A stretch of 64,000 bases of DNA. Source: Aselliscus stoliczkanus (lineage: Eukaryota; Chordata; Mammalia; Chiroptera; Hipposideridae). The translations under genes and the position numbers were made by a program. This document shows positions 1 to 10,504 of the stretch, piece by piece; positions within the stretch are counted from its first letter, which is position 1; every line of letters begins with the position of its first letter. Under the pieces are notes generated by a model. The model was not told where the DNA came from. It did not search any database and worked only from the letters and a program-made list of their open reading frames with translations. The DNA is taken from contig CM066737.1 in NCBI GenBank assembly GCA_033961575.1, positions 67,228,771-67,292,770 on the forward strand, read 5' to 3'.

Positions 1-1938
1 AAGAAAGCAAGAACCCAGTATATGCTGTATATAAGAGACTCACCTCAGATCCAAAGACTCATTCAGGCTGAAAGTAAAGGGATGGAGTAAAATATTTCAT
101 GCAAATGGTACTGAGAAAAAAGCTGGAGTAGCGATACTTATATCAGATAAAATGGACTTTAAATTGAAGAATATAACAAAGGACAAAGAAGGACACTTCA
201 TAGTAATGAAGGGATTGATCCAACAAGAGGACATAACTCTAGTAAACATCTATGCACCTAACATAGGAGCCCCTGAATGTATAAAACAGATATTGTCAGA
301 CATAAAGACAGAGATCAACAGTAACACTATCATAGTAAATCCAAGCATTTACGGACAGTTAATCTATGACAAGGGAAGCAAGAATTTACACTGGAGTAAA
401 GATAGTCTATTCAATAAATGGTGCTGGGAAAATTGGACTGACACATGCAAAAAAATGAAACTGGATCATCTCCTTACGCCTTATACAAGAACAAATTCAA
501 AGTGGATTAAAGACTTAAATGTAAGACCTGAAACCATAAAAATCCTAAAAGAAAATATAGGGAGTACATTTGCAGATATTACCCTGAGCAATATTTTTAC
601 TGATACATCCCTACGGGCAAGGGAAGTAAAAGAAAAAATGAACATATGGGATTATATCAGACTTAAAAGATTTTTCACAACAAAGGAAACTATTAATAAA
701 ACAAAAAGGAAGCCTACTGAATGGGAGAATATATTTGCCAACGATATATCTGATAAGGGGTTCATATCCAAAATTTATAAAACACTCATGAAACTCAACA
801 ACAAAAAAACAAACAACCCAATTAAAAAATGGGCAGAAGATATGAAGAGACATTTCTCTAAAGAGGACATACAGATGGCCAACAGGCATATGATAAAAAG
901 TTCAACCTCACTGGTCATTAGGGAAATGCAAATAAAAACCACCATGAGATACCACCTCACTCCAGTCAGAATGGCTATCATCAACAAATCAACAAACAAC
1001 AAGTGCTGGCGGGGCTGTGGGGAAAAGGGGACCCTGCTGCACTGTTGGTGGGACTGCAGATTGGTGCAGCCACTATGGAAGTCAGTATGGAGGTATCTCA
1101 AAGAACTGGAAATAGAGCTACCGTTTGACCCAGCAATTCCACTCCTAGGTATTTATCCTGAAAAAAACAAGTCACTTATTCAAAAAAAGTTATGCACCCT
1201 TATGTTCATAGCAGCACAATTTACAATAGCTAAGACTTGGAAACAACCAAAATGCCCATCAGTAGATGACTGGATTAAGAAACTGTGGTATATTTATACA
1301 TTGGAGTATTACTCCGCTATAAAGAAGAATGAAATCGTGCCATTTGCAATGATATGGATGGACCTAGAGACTATAATGTTGAGTGAAATAAGTCAGTCAG
1401 AGAAGGACAAATACCATATGATCTCACTTATATGTGGAATATGAAAAACTGTATGAATGAGCAAAGTAAACAGAAACTGTCTCATAGATTAGAGGAAAAA
1501 TCAGGGTTGCTAATTGGGAGAGGAATGGGGATGAGGGAGAAGGGGAAGGGATTAGACAGCAAAAATAGGCAACTACAATATTGCTACTGGGATAGGAAAA
1601 ACAGTTTGGGATATATAATTAATAATGTTGTAAATATTCTGTGGAATGTCAGATGATCATAGGTCTTGTTAGGGAGACCATTTCATGGATGGAGTAGAGG
1701 TTTGATCACTGCACTGTATTACTAAAGCGGAGGTAGTATACCTACTGTAATTGAATATATATAGATAGTCACGGGATGTGGATCATACTGTGGAAGAGAG
1801 TCAGAGGAAGAGTAATAGATATATATGATATGGGGGGGAGTGGGGTGGTGAATTGGGGGTGGGGGTTGTCACTTTGAGGGGTAAAATGTATAACTATTGC
1901 ACTGTGTTGTACACCTGAAACTAATTAAAAAAATAAAA
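1..1938 (+). mobile_element. L1 LINE, ORF2 with large internal deletion plus complete 3'UTR
   Basis: The element runs in from beyond the window start. Bases 1-335 encode part of the ORF2 endonuclease domain. They join directly to the C-terminal part of ORF2, which ends at 1444, and a 3'UTR follows to the A-rich tail near 1920-1938. The reverse transcriptase is absent. The 3'UTR has G-rich stretches (about 1830-1870) and ends in a 'tgtacacctgaaacta' block. It closely matches the 3'UTR at 47940-48450, so both belong to one L1 type. In the open frame, the endonuclease motif around base 30 reads C-C-I-stop-E-T-H-L, so a stop codon precedes the catalytic glutamate region. Confidence 0.95.
152..1444 (+). 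pseudogene. L1 ORF2 remnant: endonuclease fragment fused in frame to ORF2 C-terminus (430 codons)
   Basis: This is the longest open frame in the window, but it is a retrotransposon remnant. Residues 1-62 are endonuclease sequence (IYAPNIGAP region). From about residue 63 the protein jumps to the region just before [13 protein letters not shown], followed by [15 protein letters not shown], the cysteine-rich [18 protein letters not shown] segment (about residues 290-310), [11 protein letters not shown] and the usual ORF2 C-terminus. Family knowledge: full ORF2p is about 1,275 residues with endonuclease, reverse transcriptase (FADD) and cysteine-rich parts. The reverse transcriptase is missing here. 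The frame also continues upstream of the ATG to a stop at about base 32, so this ATG is not a natural start. No host function is implied. Confidence 0.9.
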
Positions 1939-2664
1939 AAAAATATCTGATAAGTACTGAATCTTTGTAACTAGAGTCTGAATTAAGCAAAGAATCCTCA
2001 AAATTCTTGTTAATATTTAAATTAGTCTTAAATAAAATGATGAATTTGCTACATTCTTTAAAATGACTGAACATATATGTGCTTCTGTAAAATTGGTTCC
2101 TCCTTCAAATCCAAGCCAAGAAGCATTTATGCATTATGAGGACATACATTTTGCAAAGAGAAGGACAGGATACAGTTAAATCAAACTATCAATTAAAAAA
2201 GAACTGTGTGGTTTGGTTTTGCATTAATTTACATGCATACATCTAAAAGAAGCACAATCTCATCCTAAGCCTGGAAAACAGGACCATTAAAAACCGTAGT
2301 GTGCCAGTTAGCCTTGAATATACCACGAACAAACCAAAGAATAGGAGTAGAATCTTCCAAAAGTGAATTCAAAATCATGAGTTTTTTACATGCTTAGATA
2401 ATTTTGTGCTGTAAAAATAATGCTACTTTTGAGATGAAAAATTATTGCTTACTGACATTAGTGACTGTTCTATATTAGAATATGATAAACATCAACTCTT
2501 GGTTTAGGACATTAAGTTATTGCTTAAAAGGGTTAATATCAGTTCTCTCATTTGCATAATGATGGCATTAAGGTCCCTTAGACCCTTAAAATTCAAAGAC
2601 TATCTAAAAGGAAACAGCCAAAAATGTACATTTTTGGATTGCAATAGGTATAAAATTATTATCT
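1939..2664. other. intronic sequence, nothing recognised
   Basis: AT-rich sequence between the L1 tail and a MIR. It has no ORF with protein-like composition and no recognisable repeat. Confidence 0.5.
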
Positions 2665-2805
2665 TAGATGGGGCATTAAAGAACAATAAAATACCCTCAT
2701 TTTATAGCTAAGAAAAAAAGACACTGTGAGGTTAAAAGGACTAGCAAAAGCTACATAGCTAGTTAATTGTAGTGCCTGAATTAGAACGCAGTAATAGGCA
2801 AAATG
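2665..2805 (+). repeat. MIR SINE (ancient tRNA-derived)
   Basis: The block around 2695-2790 follows the MIR core and 3' pattern: 'attttatagctaag', then 'gaggttaaaaggacta', then 'acatagctagttaa', then 'gaattagaacgcag'. It is degraded, as expected for this old mammal-wide family. Confidence 0.7.
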
Positions 2806-2821
2806 AGCATTTTATAACATA

Positions 2822-3389
2822 CGAGGTCAAACGATTACGTTTGTGAACTCATCCTATAAAAAGTGCTATGTAGCTCATTGCTGAATATCACTATGGTCAC
2901 CTTCAAAGTATTCCCCTTCGGAAGCTATGCACCGATGCTAGTGCCTAATCCACCCTTCAAAGCAATTTTGGAACTCTTTTTCTAGAATGGCCACCAGAGC
3001 TGTCGTCATGTTACCCTTGATGTCCTCAAATGTCATCAAAATATCTTCTTTTCAATATTTCCTTTATCTTTGGGTAAAGAAAGAAGTCATTGGGGGCCAG
3101 ATCAGGTGAGTAGGGAGGGTGTTCCAATACAGTTATTTGTTTACTGGCTAAAAACTCCCTCACAGTGCCGTGTGAGCTGATGCATTGTCATAATGCAAGA
3201 GCCATGAATTGTTGGCAAAAAGTTCAGATTGTCTAACTTTTTCACACAGCCTTTTCAGGACTTCCAAATAGTAAACTTGGTTAAGTATTTGTCCAGTTGG
3301 TACAAATTCATAATGAATAATCCCTCTGATACCAAAAAAGTTTAATGAAACCATTGCAACAAGTTCACAAACTTAATTGTCAAACCTCA
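2822..3389 (-). mobile_element. mariner DNA transposon, internally deleted copy with both terminal inverted repeats
   Basis: The ends form an inverted repeat of about 30 bp: 'cgaggtcaaacgattacg' at 2822, and a matching reverse complement ending at 3389. TA dinucleotides lie on each side (2820-2821 and 3390-3391), which is the mariner target signature. The interior is read on the minus strand and holds only the C-terminal half of a transposase, joined almost directly to the 5' terminal repeat. At 568 bp it is less than half of a full mariner (about 1.3 kb). It is bordered by a MIR on the left and an L1 3' fragment on the right. Confidence 0.88.
2850..3354 (-). pseudogene. mariner transposase, C-terminal half, frameshifted
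   Basis: The minus-strand frame from 3354 reads GIIHYEFVPTGQ, then YLEVLKRL, then LLHYDNASAHTAL, and stops at about 3160. After a frame change the next frame reads HPPYSPDLAP, followed by an N-D pair and the residual C-terminus to about 2850. In mariner transposases the YDN aspartate and the one after PDLAP are the second and third catalytic residues (D34D type). Both are visible, but the first aspartate and the DNA-binding domain are deleted. The gene is dead because of the deletion and at least one frameshift. Confidence 0.88.
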
Positions 3390-4305
3390 TACAGATGGCC
3401 AATACACATATGAAAACATGCTCAGCCTCACTGATCATCAGAGAAATGCAACTAAAAAATACAATGAGATACCACCTCACTCCTGAAAGAATGGCTATCA
3501 TCAATAAATCAACAAACAAGTGTTGAAGAGGGTGTGGAGAAAAGGGAAACCTCATGCACTGTTGGTGGGATTGCAAATTGGTGTAGTCACTGTGGAAAAC
3601 AGTAGGGAGATTCCTTAAAAAATTAAAAATAGAACTACCTTATTACTCAGCAATTCCACTCCTGGATATTTATCCAAAGAAATACAAAATACTAATTCAA
3701 AAAAATATATGCACCCCTATGTTTATTGCAACACTATTTACAATTGCCAAAGTATGGAAACAACCAAAATGCCCAGCAATGGACAATTGGATAAAGAAAT
3801 TGTGGTACATTTATGCAATGGAGTATTACTCTGCCAGAAAGAAGAATGAAATCTTAGCATTTGCAACTACATGGATGGACCTAGAGAATATTAAGCTTAG
3901 TGAAATAAGTCAGATTGAGAAGGACAAATACCATATGATCTCACTTATATTTGGAATCTAAAGAAGAGAATAACATGCACAAACAAATAGACATAGAGAT
4001 ACAAAGAAAAAAACTGATGGTCACTAGATGGGAATTGGGTTGGGGGACAGGGGAGAAGGTGAAGGGATTAGAAAGTACAGATTGGTGGTCAAAAAATAGC
4101 CACAGGGATGTGAAATACAGTATTGGGAATATAATCAATAATGTTGTAAAGATTATGTAGGGTGCCAGATGGGTACTGGACTTATCAAGGGGATCACTTC
4201 ATAGATTGTGTAGATGGCTGACCACCATGTGGTACACCTGAAGCTGATGTAGAATACTGAATGTCAACTGTAATTAAATAATTTCAATTTAAATAAAATT
4301 TTAAG
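3390..4305 (+). mobile_element. L1 3' fragment (ORF2 C-terminus and 3'UTR)
   Basis: It starts exactly at the right edge of the mariner, with ORF2 sequence equivalent to MANRHMK. It continues through the cysteine-rich region (with stop codons), then [18 protein letters not shown] and MISLIFGI ending near 3961. The 3'UTR has the 'gttgtaaagattatg', 'ggtgccagatgggtac' and 'gtggtacacctgaagctg' blocks, and an A-rich end lies near 4300. This is a 5'-truncated or secondarily broken L1. Confidence 0.9.
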
Positions 4306-4309
4306 TTCT

Positions 4310-5065
4310 TCAAAAATTTAAGAATATAATTACCATACGACTCAGCAATCCCTTTTCTGAGTATCTACCAAAAAAATCTGAAAATATTTATCTGTAAATG
4401 TATGTGCACATCTATGTTTACCGCAGCATTATTCATTGTGGCTAAGACATGGAAACAATGAAAATGTCCTATGATACATGATTGGATAAAGAAGATATAC
4501 ACAGTGGAATAGTACTCGGCCATAAGAAAAGATTAAATACTGCCATTTGTTATAACATGGATGGATCTTGAAATTATCACCCTAAATGAAAAAGTCAGAC
4601 AGAAAAAAATCTAAAACTATATGAAATCATGCATATGTGGGATATAAAATGAACAAGACAGATGAAGAGGACAAGTAAAGAAACAAAAATTCATAGCACA
4701 GAAAAAAGTATAGTATTACCAGAAGCTGAGTGGGGAGGTGGGTGGTAGAAGAGGGAAAAGGGGGTCAAATATATGGTGATGGAAGGAGAACTGACTCTGG
4801 GTCAGTTTGCAGAATATATCTCAATGCAATATTTAGATGATGTATTATAGAAATGTACACATGGTGATGGAAGGAGAATTGACTCTGGGTGGTGAACACA
4901 CAATGTGATATATAGATAATGTATTACAGAATTGTGCACCTGAAATCTATGTGACTTTACTAACAATTGTCACCCCAATAAACTTTAATTTAAAAAATGT
5001 ACACTTGAGATTATATAATTTTTACTAACCTATGTTAAACCAATAAATTTCATCATGTTAGAAAA
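4310..5065 (+). mobile_element. older L1 3' end with a local duplication in the 3'UTR
   Basis: Degraded ORF2 C-terminus (4310-4640) is followed by a 3'UTR of an older type ('gtgatggaaggaga', 'gggtggtgaacacaca', 'caccccaataaac'). The 'ggtgatggaaggaga' block occurs twice, near 4776 and 4862, so about 90 bp of the 3'UTR is tandemly duplicated. A second tail-like segment at 4998-5060 belongs to another old L1 end. Confidence 0.85.
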
Positions 5066-5794
5066 AACAAACAATAAAAAAAAAACCTCCCAACAAACAA
5101 AATTCCTGGAATGGATGGCTTCATGGGTGAATTTTACCAAATATGTAAAGAAGAACTAACACTGATACTTCCCAGACTAACCAAAAACTTTCAAGAGGGA
5201 AAGCTCCAATCTCATTTTACGAGGCCACCATTACCCTCGTTCTAAAACCAGACAAAAACATTACAAAAAAAAGAAAACTATAGGCCAATATCCCTGATGA
5301 ACATAGATGCAAAAATCAACAAAATATTAACAAACCAAATTCAGCAATACATTAGAAAGATCATATACCATGATCGAAGAGACATATTCTGGGATGCAGG
5401 GTTTGTTCAGTACCCACAAATCAATTAAAGTGATATACAACATAACTAAAATGAAAGCTAAAAATCATATGATCATATACAAGTACAAATACATGCCAAA
5501 AAAGCATTTGATAAAATCCAGCATCCATTTATGATAAAAACTCTCAGCAAAGTGGGAATAGAGGGGACAAACCTCAACATAACAAAGGCCATATATGACA
5601 CACATACAGCTAGCATCATACTCAATAGGGGAAAGCTATAAGCACTCTCCTTAAGATCAGGAAAAAGACAAGGATGCCCACTTTAACCACTTTTATTCAA
5701 CATAGTATTGGAAGTCTTAGCCACAGCAACCAGACAAGAAAAAGAAATAAAAGACATCCAAATTGTCATTATTTGCAGATGACATGATACTATA

Positions 5795-6051
5795 TATAGA
5801 GAATTCTAAAGAGTCTACCAAAAACCTATTAGAAATTATAAAAGAATTCAGTAAAGTAGCAGTATATAAAATTATCATTTAGAAATTTATTCCATTTTTA
5901 TACACCAATAATTTTTTTTCTTTCTGAGAGTTCATTATTGGTGCATAAAAATGGAAGCAATCTCTAAATAATAATTTTGTATTCTGCTACTTTACTGAAT
6001 TCTTTTATAATTTCTAATAGTTTTTTGGTAGACTCTTTAGAATTCTCTATA
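5795..6051. repeat. inverted repeat (about 117-bp arms, 23-bp spacer) inside L1
   Basis: Left arm 5795-5911 is L1 ORF2 sequence just after the FADD motif. Right arm 5935-6051 is its reverse complement with roughly ten mismatches by eye. The spacer 5912-5934 is the reverse complement of the ORF2 bases expected next in an L1, so the inverted block is a longer piece of L1 lying head-on against the host copy. Confidence 0.88.
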
Positions 6052-6515
6052 GATGATTGGATAAGGAAGATGTGGTATATATACACAATGGAATACTATT
6101 CTGGCATAAGAAAAGATGAAACAGTGTCATTTGCAACAGCATGGATGCATCTTGAGATTATAATGCTACGTGGCATAAGTCAGACAGAAAAAGTCCAGAA
6201 CCATATGATTTCACTGATATGTGGGATATAAAATTGAAAATAATAAAAGAACAAGAAAAATAAATGAAGAAACAAAACTCAGAGACAGAGGCAATAGTTT
6301 AGTAGTTACCAGAGGGTAAGAGGGCAGGGGGGTGGTAGATGAAGGTAAAGGGGATCAAATATAAGGTGATGGAAAGAGAACTGACTCTGGGTGGTGAACA
6401 CACAATGTGATATATAGATGATGTGTTACAGAATTATACACCTGAAATCTATGTAACTTTGCTAAAATTGTCACCCCAATAAACTTTAATGAAAAAAAAG
6501 AAAAAAAACATTTAT
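5912..6515 (+). mobile_element. nested L1 3' end carrying an inverted 5' segment
   Basis: 5912-6051 is minus-oriented L1 ORF2 sequence. It joins at 6052 to the plus-oriented ORF2 end (DWIRKMWYIYTMEYYSG to SLICGI, stop near 6231) and a 3'UTR ending in an A-rich tail near 6490-6515. This layout, an inverted 5' part plus a direct 3' part, is what twin-primed L1 insertions look like. The older L1 resumes directly after the tail. Confidence 0.8.
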
Positions 6516-7749
6516 AATTAAGTCAAAAAATAAAATACCTAGGAATAAATTTAACCAAATAGGTAAAAGATCTGTACTCAGAAAATGGTAAAACACTGAA
6601 GAAAGAAATTGAAGAAGCTACAAATAAATGGAAACATATACCGTACTAATGGATAGGGAGAATTAACATTGCTAAGATGTCTATAATACTCAAAACAATC
6701 TATAGATTCAGTGCAAACCCTATCAAAATATCAATGGCATTTTTCAAAGTACTAGAACAAATTATCTTAAAGTTTATATGGCACCACAACAGACTCCAAA
6801 TCGACACAGCGATCTTGAGAAAAAAAGAACAAAATTGGAGGTATCACGCTACATGAAATCAAAGTATACTATAAGGCTATAGTAAGCAAAACAGCATGCT
6901 ACTGGCATAAAACAGACACATAGATCAATGGAATAGAATAAAGAGCCCTGAAATAAACCCATGCATATATGGTCATTTAATCTATGACAAAGGAGGCAAG
7001 AACATACAGTGACATAAAGACAGTCTATTCAATAAATGATATTGAGAAAACTGTACAAACACATGCAATAAAATGAAACTGGACCATCTGCTTACTCCAT
7101 ATAGAAGAATAAACTCAAAATAGGTTAAAGACTTAAATGTAAGACAGAAACCATAAACCTCTTAGAAGAAAATATAGGCAATGAACTCTCTGACACCACT
7201 CTTAGTGATATTTTTCTGATCTATTTCCTTTGGCGAGGGGAACAAAAAGAAAAAAAAAACAAAACAAATGGGACTACATCAAACTAAAAGGTTTTTGCAC
7301 AGCAAAGAAAACTATCAACAAAATAAAAAGACAGCCAATTGAATGGGAGAACATATTTACCAATGATACATTTAATTAGGGGTTAATATCCAAAATTTAT
7401 AAAGAACTCATACTAAATGCCAAAAAATAAAACAATCCAATAAAAAAATGGACAGAAGACCTGAATAGACATTTCTCCAAAGAGGACATACACATGGCCA
7501 ACAGACATATGAAAAGGTGCTCAATGTCACTAATCATAATAGAAATGTAAAATAAACTACAATGAGATATCATCTTACACCAGTCTGGATAGTTAACATA
7601 AATAAATCAACAAACAATAAGCATTGGTGAGAATGCGGAGAGCAGGAGAAAATAATTCAGAGAAAGAAAAACAAATACCATATGATCTCACTTATATGTG
7701 GCGTCTAAAGAACACAATAAATGAAAACACAAACAAACAAACAAAACAG

Positions 7750-10145
7750 AGATACAGAAGAATCCACCTCAAGACTGTTAGGAAGGGCATACAAGGAACA
7801 TGCTAGTCTCACACCCACGTGTGACCTTTAAAAATCAGGCGGGAGGGGCCGGCCAAGTGGTGCATTGGTTAAGAGCTGGCTTGGGACGCCAGTGGCCCCG
7901 GATCAGATCCCACATATGAGATCCCACATATGAGGGCCAGTGACACTGCTCTCTACAGCTAAGATGGTGAACAACAGCTCCACCTGGGGCTGGGCTGCTG
8001 TGAATCCCCGGGGACGGTATAGCTGCAGCCCCTGCTGCAGTGGGTTGCCACAGGCTACGGTGAGTGGCCAGCAGCCAGTGTGAGTGACTGGCAGCCAGTG
8101 TGAGCTGCCAAGAGGCGCTGTGAGCGGCAGTCCAGAGACCGACGACCGATCTGTCTCACCCAAGAAGAGTGTAATGATGATACCAACATGGGCTAATGAA
8201 GCAATGCCCTCAACAACTAGACTGAAGAACAAAAGGACAGCAACTTCTCTGTTCCCCTTCCCCAGTTCCCCAACACTGTTCCCCTCCCCCAATTCCCCAA
8301 TTAAAAAAAACCTTAAAAAAAAAAATCAGGAGGGATATCTTGGCTGCTAAGGTCCTCCCCTGAGGAGCGAGGGATTCCAGCCCCTTCCCAGCTCAGGGTT
8401 TCAGTGCCGGGGAGAAAAGTCCCCATGATTTCTGGCTGTGAAAACCAGTGGAGATTGTGGCTGAGCAAGATGGAAGGTGGCTACACTCCCAGGCATTTCT
8501 CTTAAATGGCCTGTGCATGGGCTTACCCACGGATGGACTCACTTGCTCTGAGTTCCAGTGTTGGGGCAGCAACTGGAAAAGTGCCAGGGACTTACAGGGA
8601 GGAATTGAATTATCTGGTCTCAGGGCGAGGGCTGGAGGGGCAGTTTTCTCCACAAAGGAGGAGCTGGCAAAATCCATTGTTTCTTTGTTGAGACCTCTCC
8701 CTCCTTGTGTGCAGAGCAGGCATACTTTATATCTGATTCTTTATCAAACTGGCTATCATCTTTCATCTGTCCCACCTCAGTGATTTCCTGAGATTCTGCC
8801 CCACCCAAATTTTGGGCACACCCATGCCACTTCAGTGGCTTTTCCTTATAAATGGCCTGCCTTGGCTCATGCTGCAGTTTCCTAAAATCTCTCAAAGGTT
8901 CACAAAACCCAAACAAGCAGCATCTGGCTTTAGCTAATCCCATAACTCTGGCTGAGCAATCCTAAGCCTGGTACTAGTGGCAGCTGGCCTTGGTTTGTGG
9001 CTTGGCCTTCCAGCACAGCACAGGAAGTGACCACCTCTGGATTGCTTTGTGACTCTTGTCAGGCGACCCAGGGCAGGACATAGACTACCACTGAACATGG
9101 CCTGCAGCAGGTCTCCTCCCAGGAGGCCCAGGCCTGTAGACCTGGAGTCTGGCTAGAGACCCAGCTAGAACATCACTCAGCCACATCCAAGGATGACAAA
9201 CCCAAAGGGCAGAATGGGAAGGCAAGAGAGTCCTGCTAAAGCAAACCCTGCTCAGTAGGGTCACCCTGCACAATAGCTCCTCAGTTGTAGTCACAGCCAA
9301 TCCTCACAACTAATCAGCCTGAGGGTCAATCCCTCCTACTGACATGCAAACAGAGATCAAGTCTCAACTATGACAGAAGGGCACACAAACCCACACAGTG
9401 GACACATCTGGCGCACCCAGCTCTGGTGACCAGGGAGACTGCACCACTGGGTCCCACAGGACACCTACCTACTACATAAGGCCACGCTACTAAGACCAGG
9501 GAGCATAGCATCCATACATAGAAGCAAACACAGGGACACAGCCAAAATGGGGAGAGAAAAAAAATTTCCCAAATAAAAGAACAAAACAAAGCTCAGAAAA
9601 AGAAATAAACACAATGGAGACAAGCAATCTACCAGACACAGGGTTGGATGGTAGATGAGAGGGTGTTGGGGACAGGGTGAAAAAGGTGAAGGTATTAAGT
9701 ACAAATTGGTAATTACAAAATAGTCATGGGAATGTAAAGTAAAGCATAGGAAATATAGTCAATAATACGGTAATAATTATGAATAGTGTCAGGTGGGTAC
9801 TTATACTTAGGGGGATCACTTCTTAAATTATATAAATGTCTCACCACTATGCTGTATACCTGAAATTAATATAAAATAATATTGAATGTCAACTATAATT
9901 GAAAAATACAAACAGTGGGAGGGAATGTGATGGAGAATAAGAGGTTCAAATTTCCAGGTTTAAAACAAATAAGTCATGGAGATGTAATGTATAGCATGGG
10001 TAATATAGTCAATAATAGTGACAGCATAGTAATGTGTCAGATGGTTGCTGGACTTATGGTGATTAGTTTTTTAGATATACAAATGTTGAATAACGATTGT
10101 TTACCCCTGAAACTAATATAATATTGTATGTTAGCTATACTTGCA
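7750..10145 (+). mobile_element. L1 with 5'UTR and start of ORF1 fused to a 3'UTR (ORF2 lost)
   Basis: 5'UTR sequence occupies 7750-7845 and 8321-9540, interrupted by a SINE. It matches the 5'UTR at 31860-33160 block by block (for example 'cctaaaatctctcaaagg' and 'acataaggccac'). The ORF1 start follows at about 9550-9640 (QIKEQN-like, with stops). At about 9645 the sequence jumps to a 3'UTR containing two tandem units, 9645-9905 and 9905-10145. ORF1, apart from its first ~30 codons, and all of ORF2 are missing. Confidence 0.88.
7846..8320 (+). repeat. tRNA-derived SINE, long form, inserted in L1 5'UTR
   Basis: It starts 'gggccggccaagtgg' with a tRNA-like head holding A-box-like and B-box-like sequence (positions ~7856-7905). 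A body of about 350 bp and an A-rich tail follow. The near-identical target duplication 'aaaaatcaggcggga' / 'aaaaatcaggaggga' flanks it (7830-7844, 8321-8335), showing insertion into the L1. Two internal duplications are visible: 'gatcccacatatga' at about 7904-7935, and 'gccagtgtgag' at about 8074-8105. Confidence 0.92.
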
Positions 10146-10149
10146 TAAA

Positions 10150-10500
10150 ATCTTAAATAACTAAAATAATGCACACATGCACACAAACAGGAACGGACTC
10201 ATTGATATAGAGAACAAATTGATGGTTGTCAGATGGAAAGGTAGTGGGAGAGCTGGCTAAAAAACATGAAGGGATTAAAAAATACAAATTTGTAATTATA
10301 AAATAGTCATGGGGATGTAAAGTACAGCACAGAGAATATAGTCAATAATGTTGCAACATCTATGTATATTGCCAGGTGAGTATTAGACTAATTGGGGGGA
10401 TCACTGCATAAATTATATAAATGTCTAACCACTATGCTGCACACCTGAAACTGATATAATACTATATATCAACTGTAACTGAAAAAATAATTTTAAAAAA
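10150..10500 (+). mobile_element. L1 3'UTR fragment, third in a row
   Basis: It starts near the ORF2/3'UTR boundary ('aaacaggaacggactc'), repeats the 'gaagggattaaaaaatac', 'gtaaagtacagcac' and 'caataatgttg' blocks, and ends in an A-rich tail near 10495. It is probably a severely 5'-truncated, independent L1 insertion. Confidence 0.85.
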
Positions 10501-10504
10501 CAAA

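Larger units (their letters stand above)
5075..7750 (+). mobile_element. old L1 ORF2 (reverse transcriptase to C-terminus), split by a nested L1 insertion
   Basis: 5075-5911 encodes degraded reverse transcriptase sequence, including the catalytic F-A-D-D codons at 5772-5783. This is the only clear FADD motif in the window. The same ORF2 resumes at about 6516 (IKYLGI-type region). It continues through LIYDKGGKN (about 6985) and KDSLFNKW to 7600, and then jumps to the extreme C-terminus and 3'UTR start (7650-7750). Many stops and frameshifts are present. The gap 5912-6515 is a separate L1 3' end. Near 7630-7650 there is an internal deletion of the cysteine-rich region. Confidence 0.9.

Noticed and set aside
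3160..3354. domesticated mariner transposase (SETMAR-like) gene
   Set aside because: The frame is broken right after the second catalytic residue region and the N-terminal half is missing, so it is a dead transposon copy.
7846..7920. tRNA gene candidate
   Set aside because: The A-box-like and B-box-like sequence belongs to the SINE head, which occurs seven times with tails and target duplications. No intact cloverleaf with acceptor stem was apparent.
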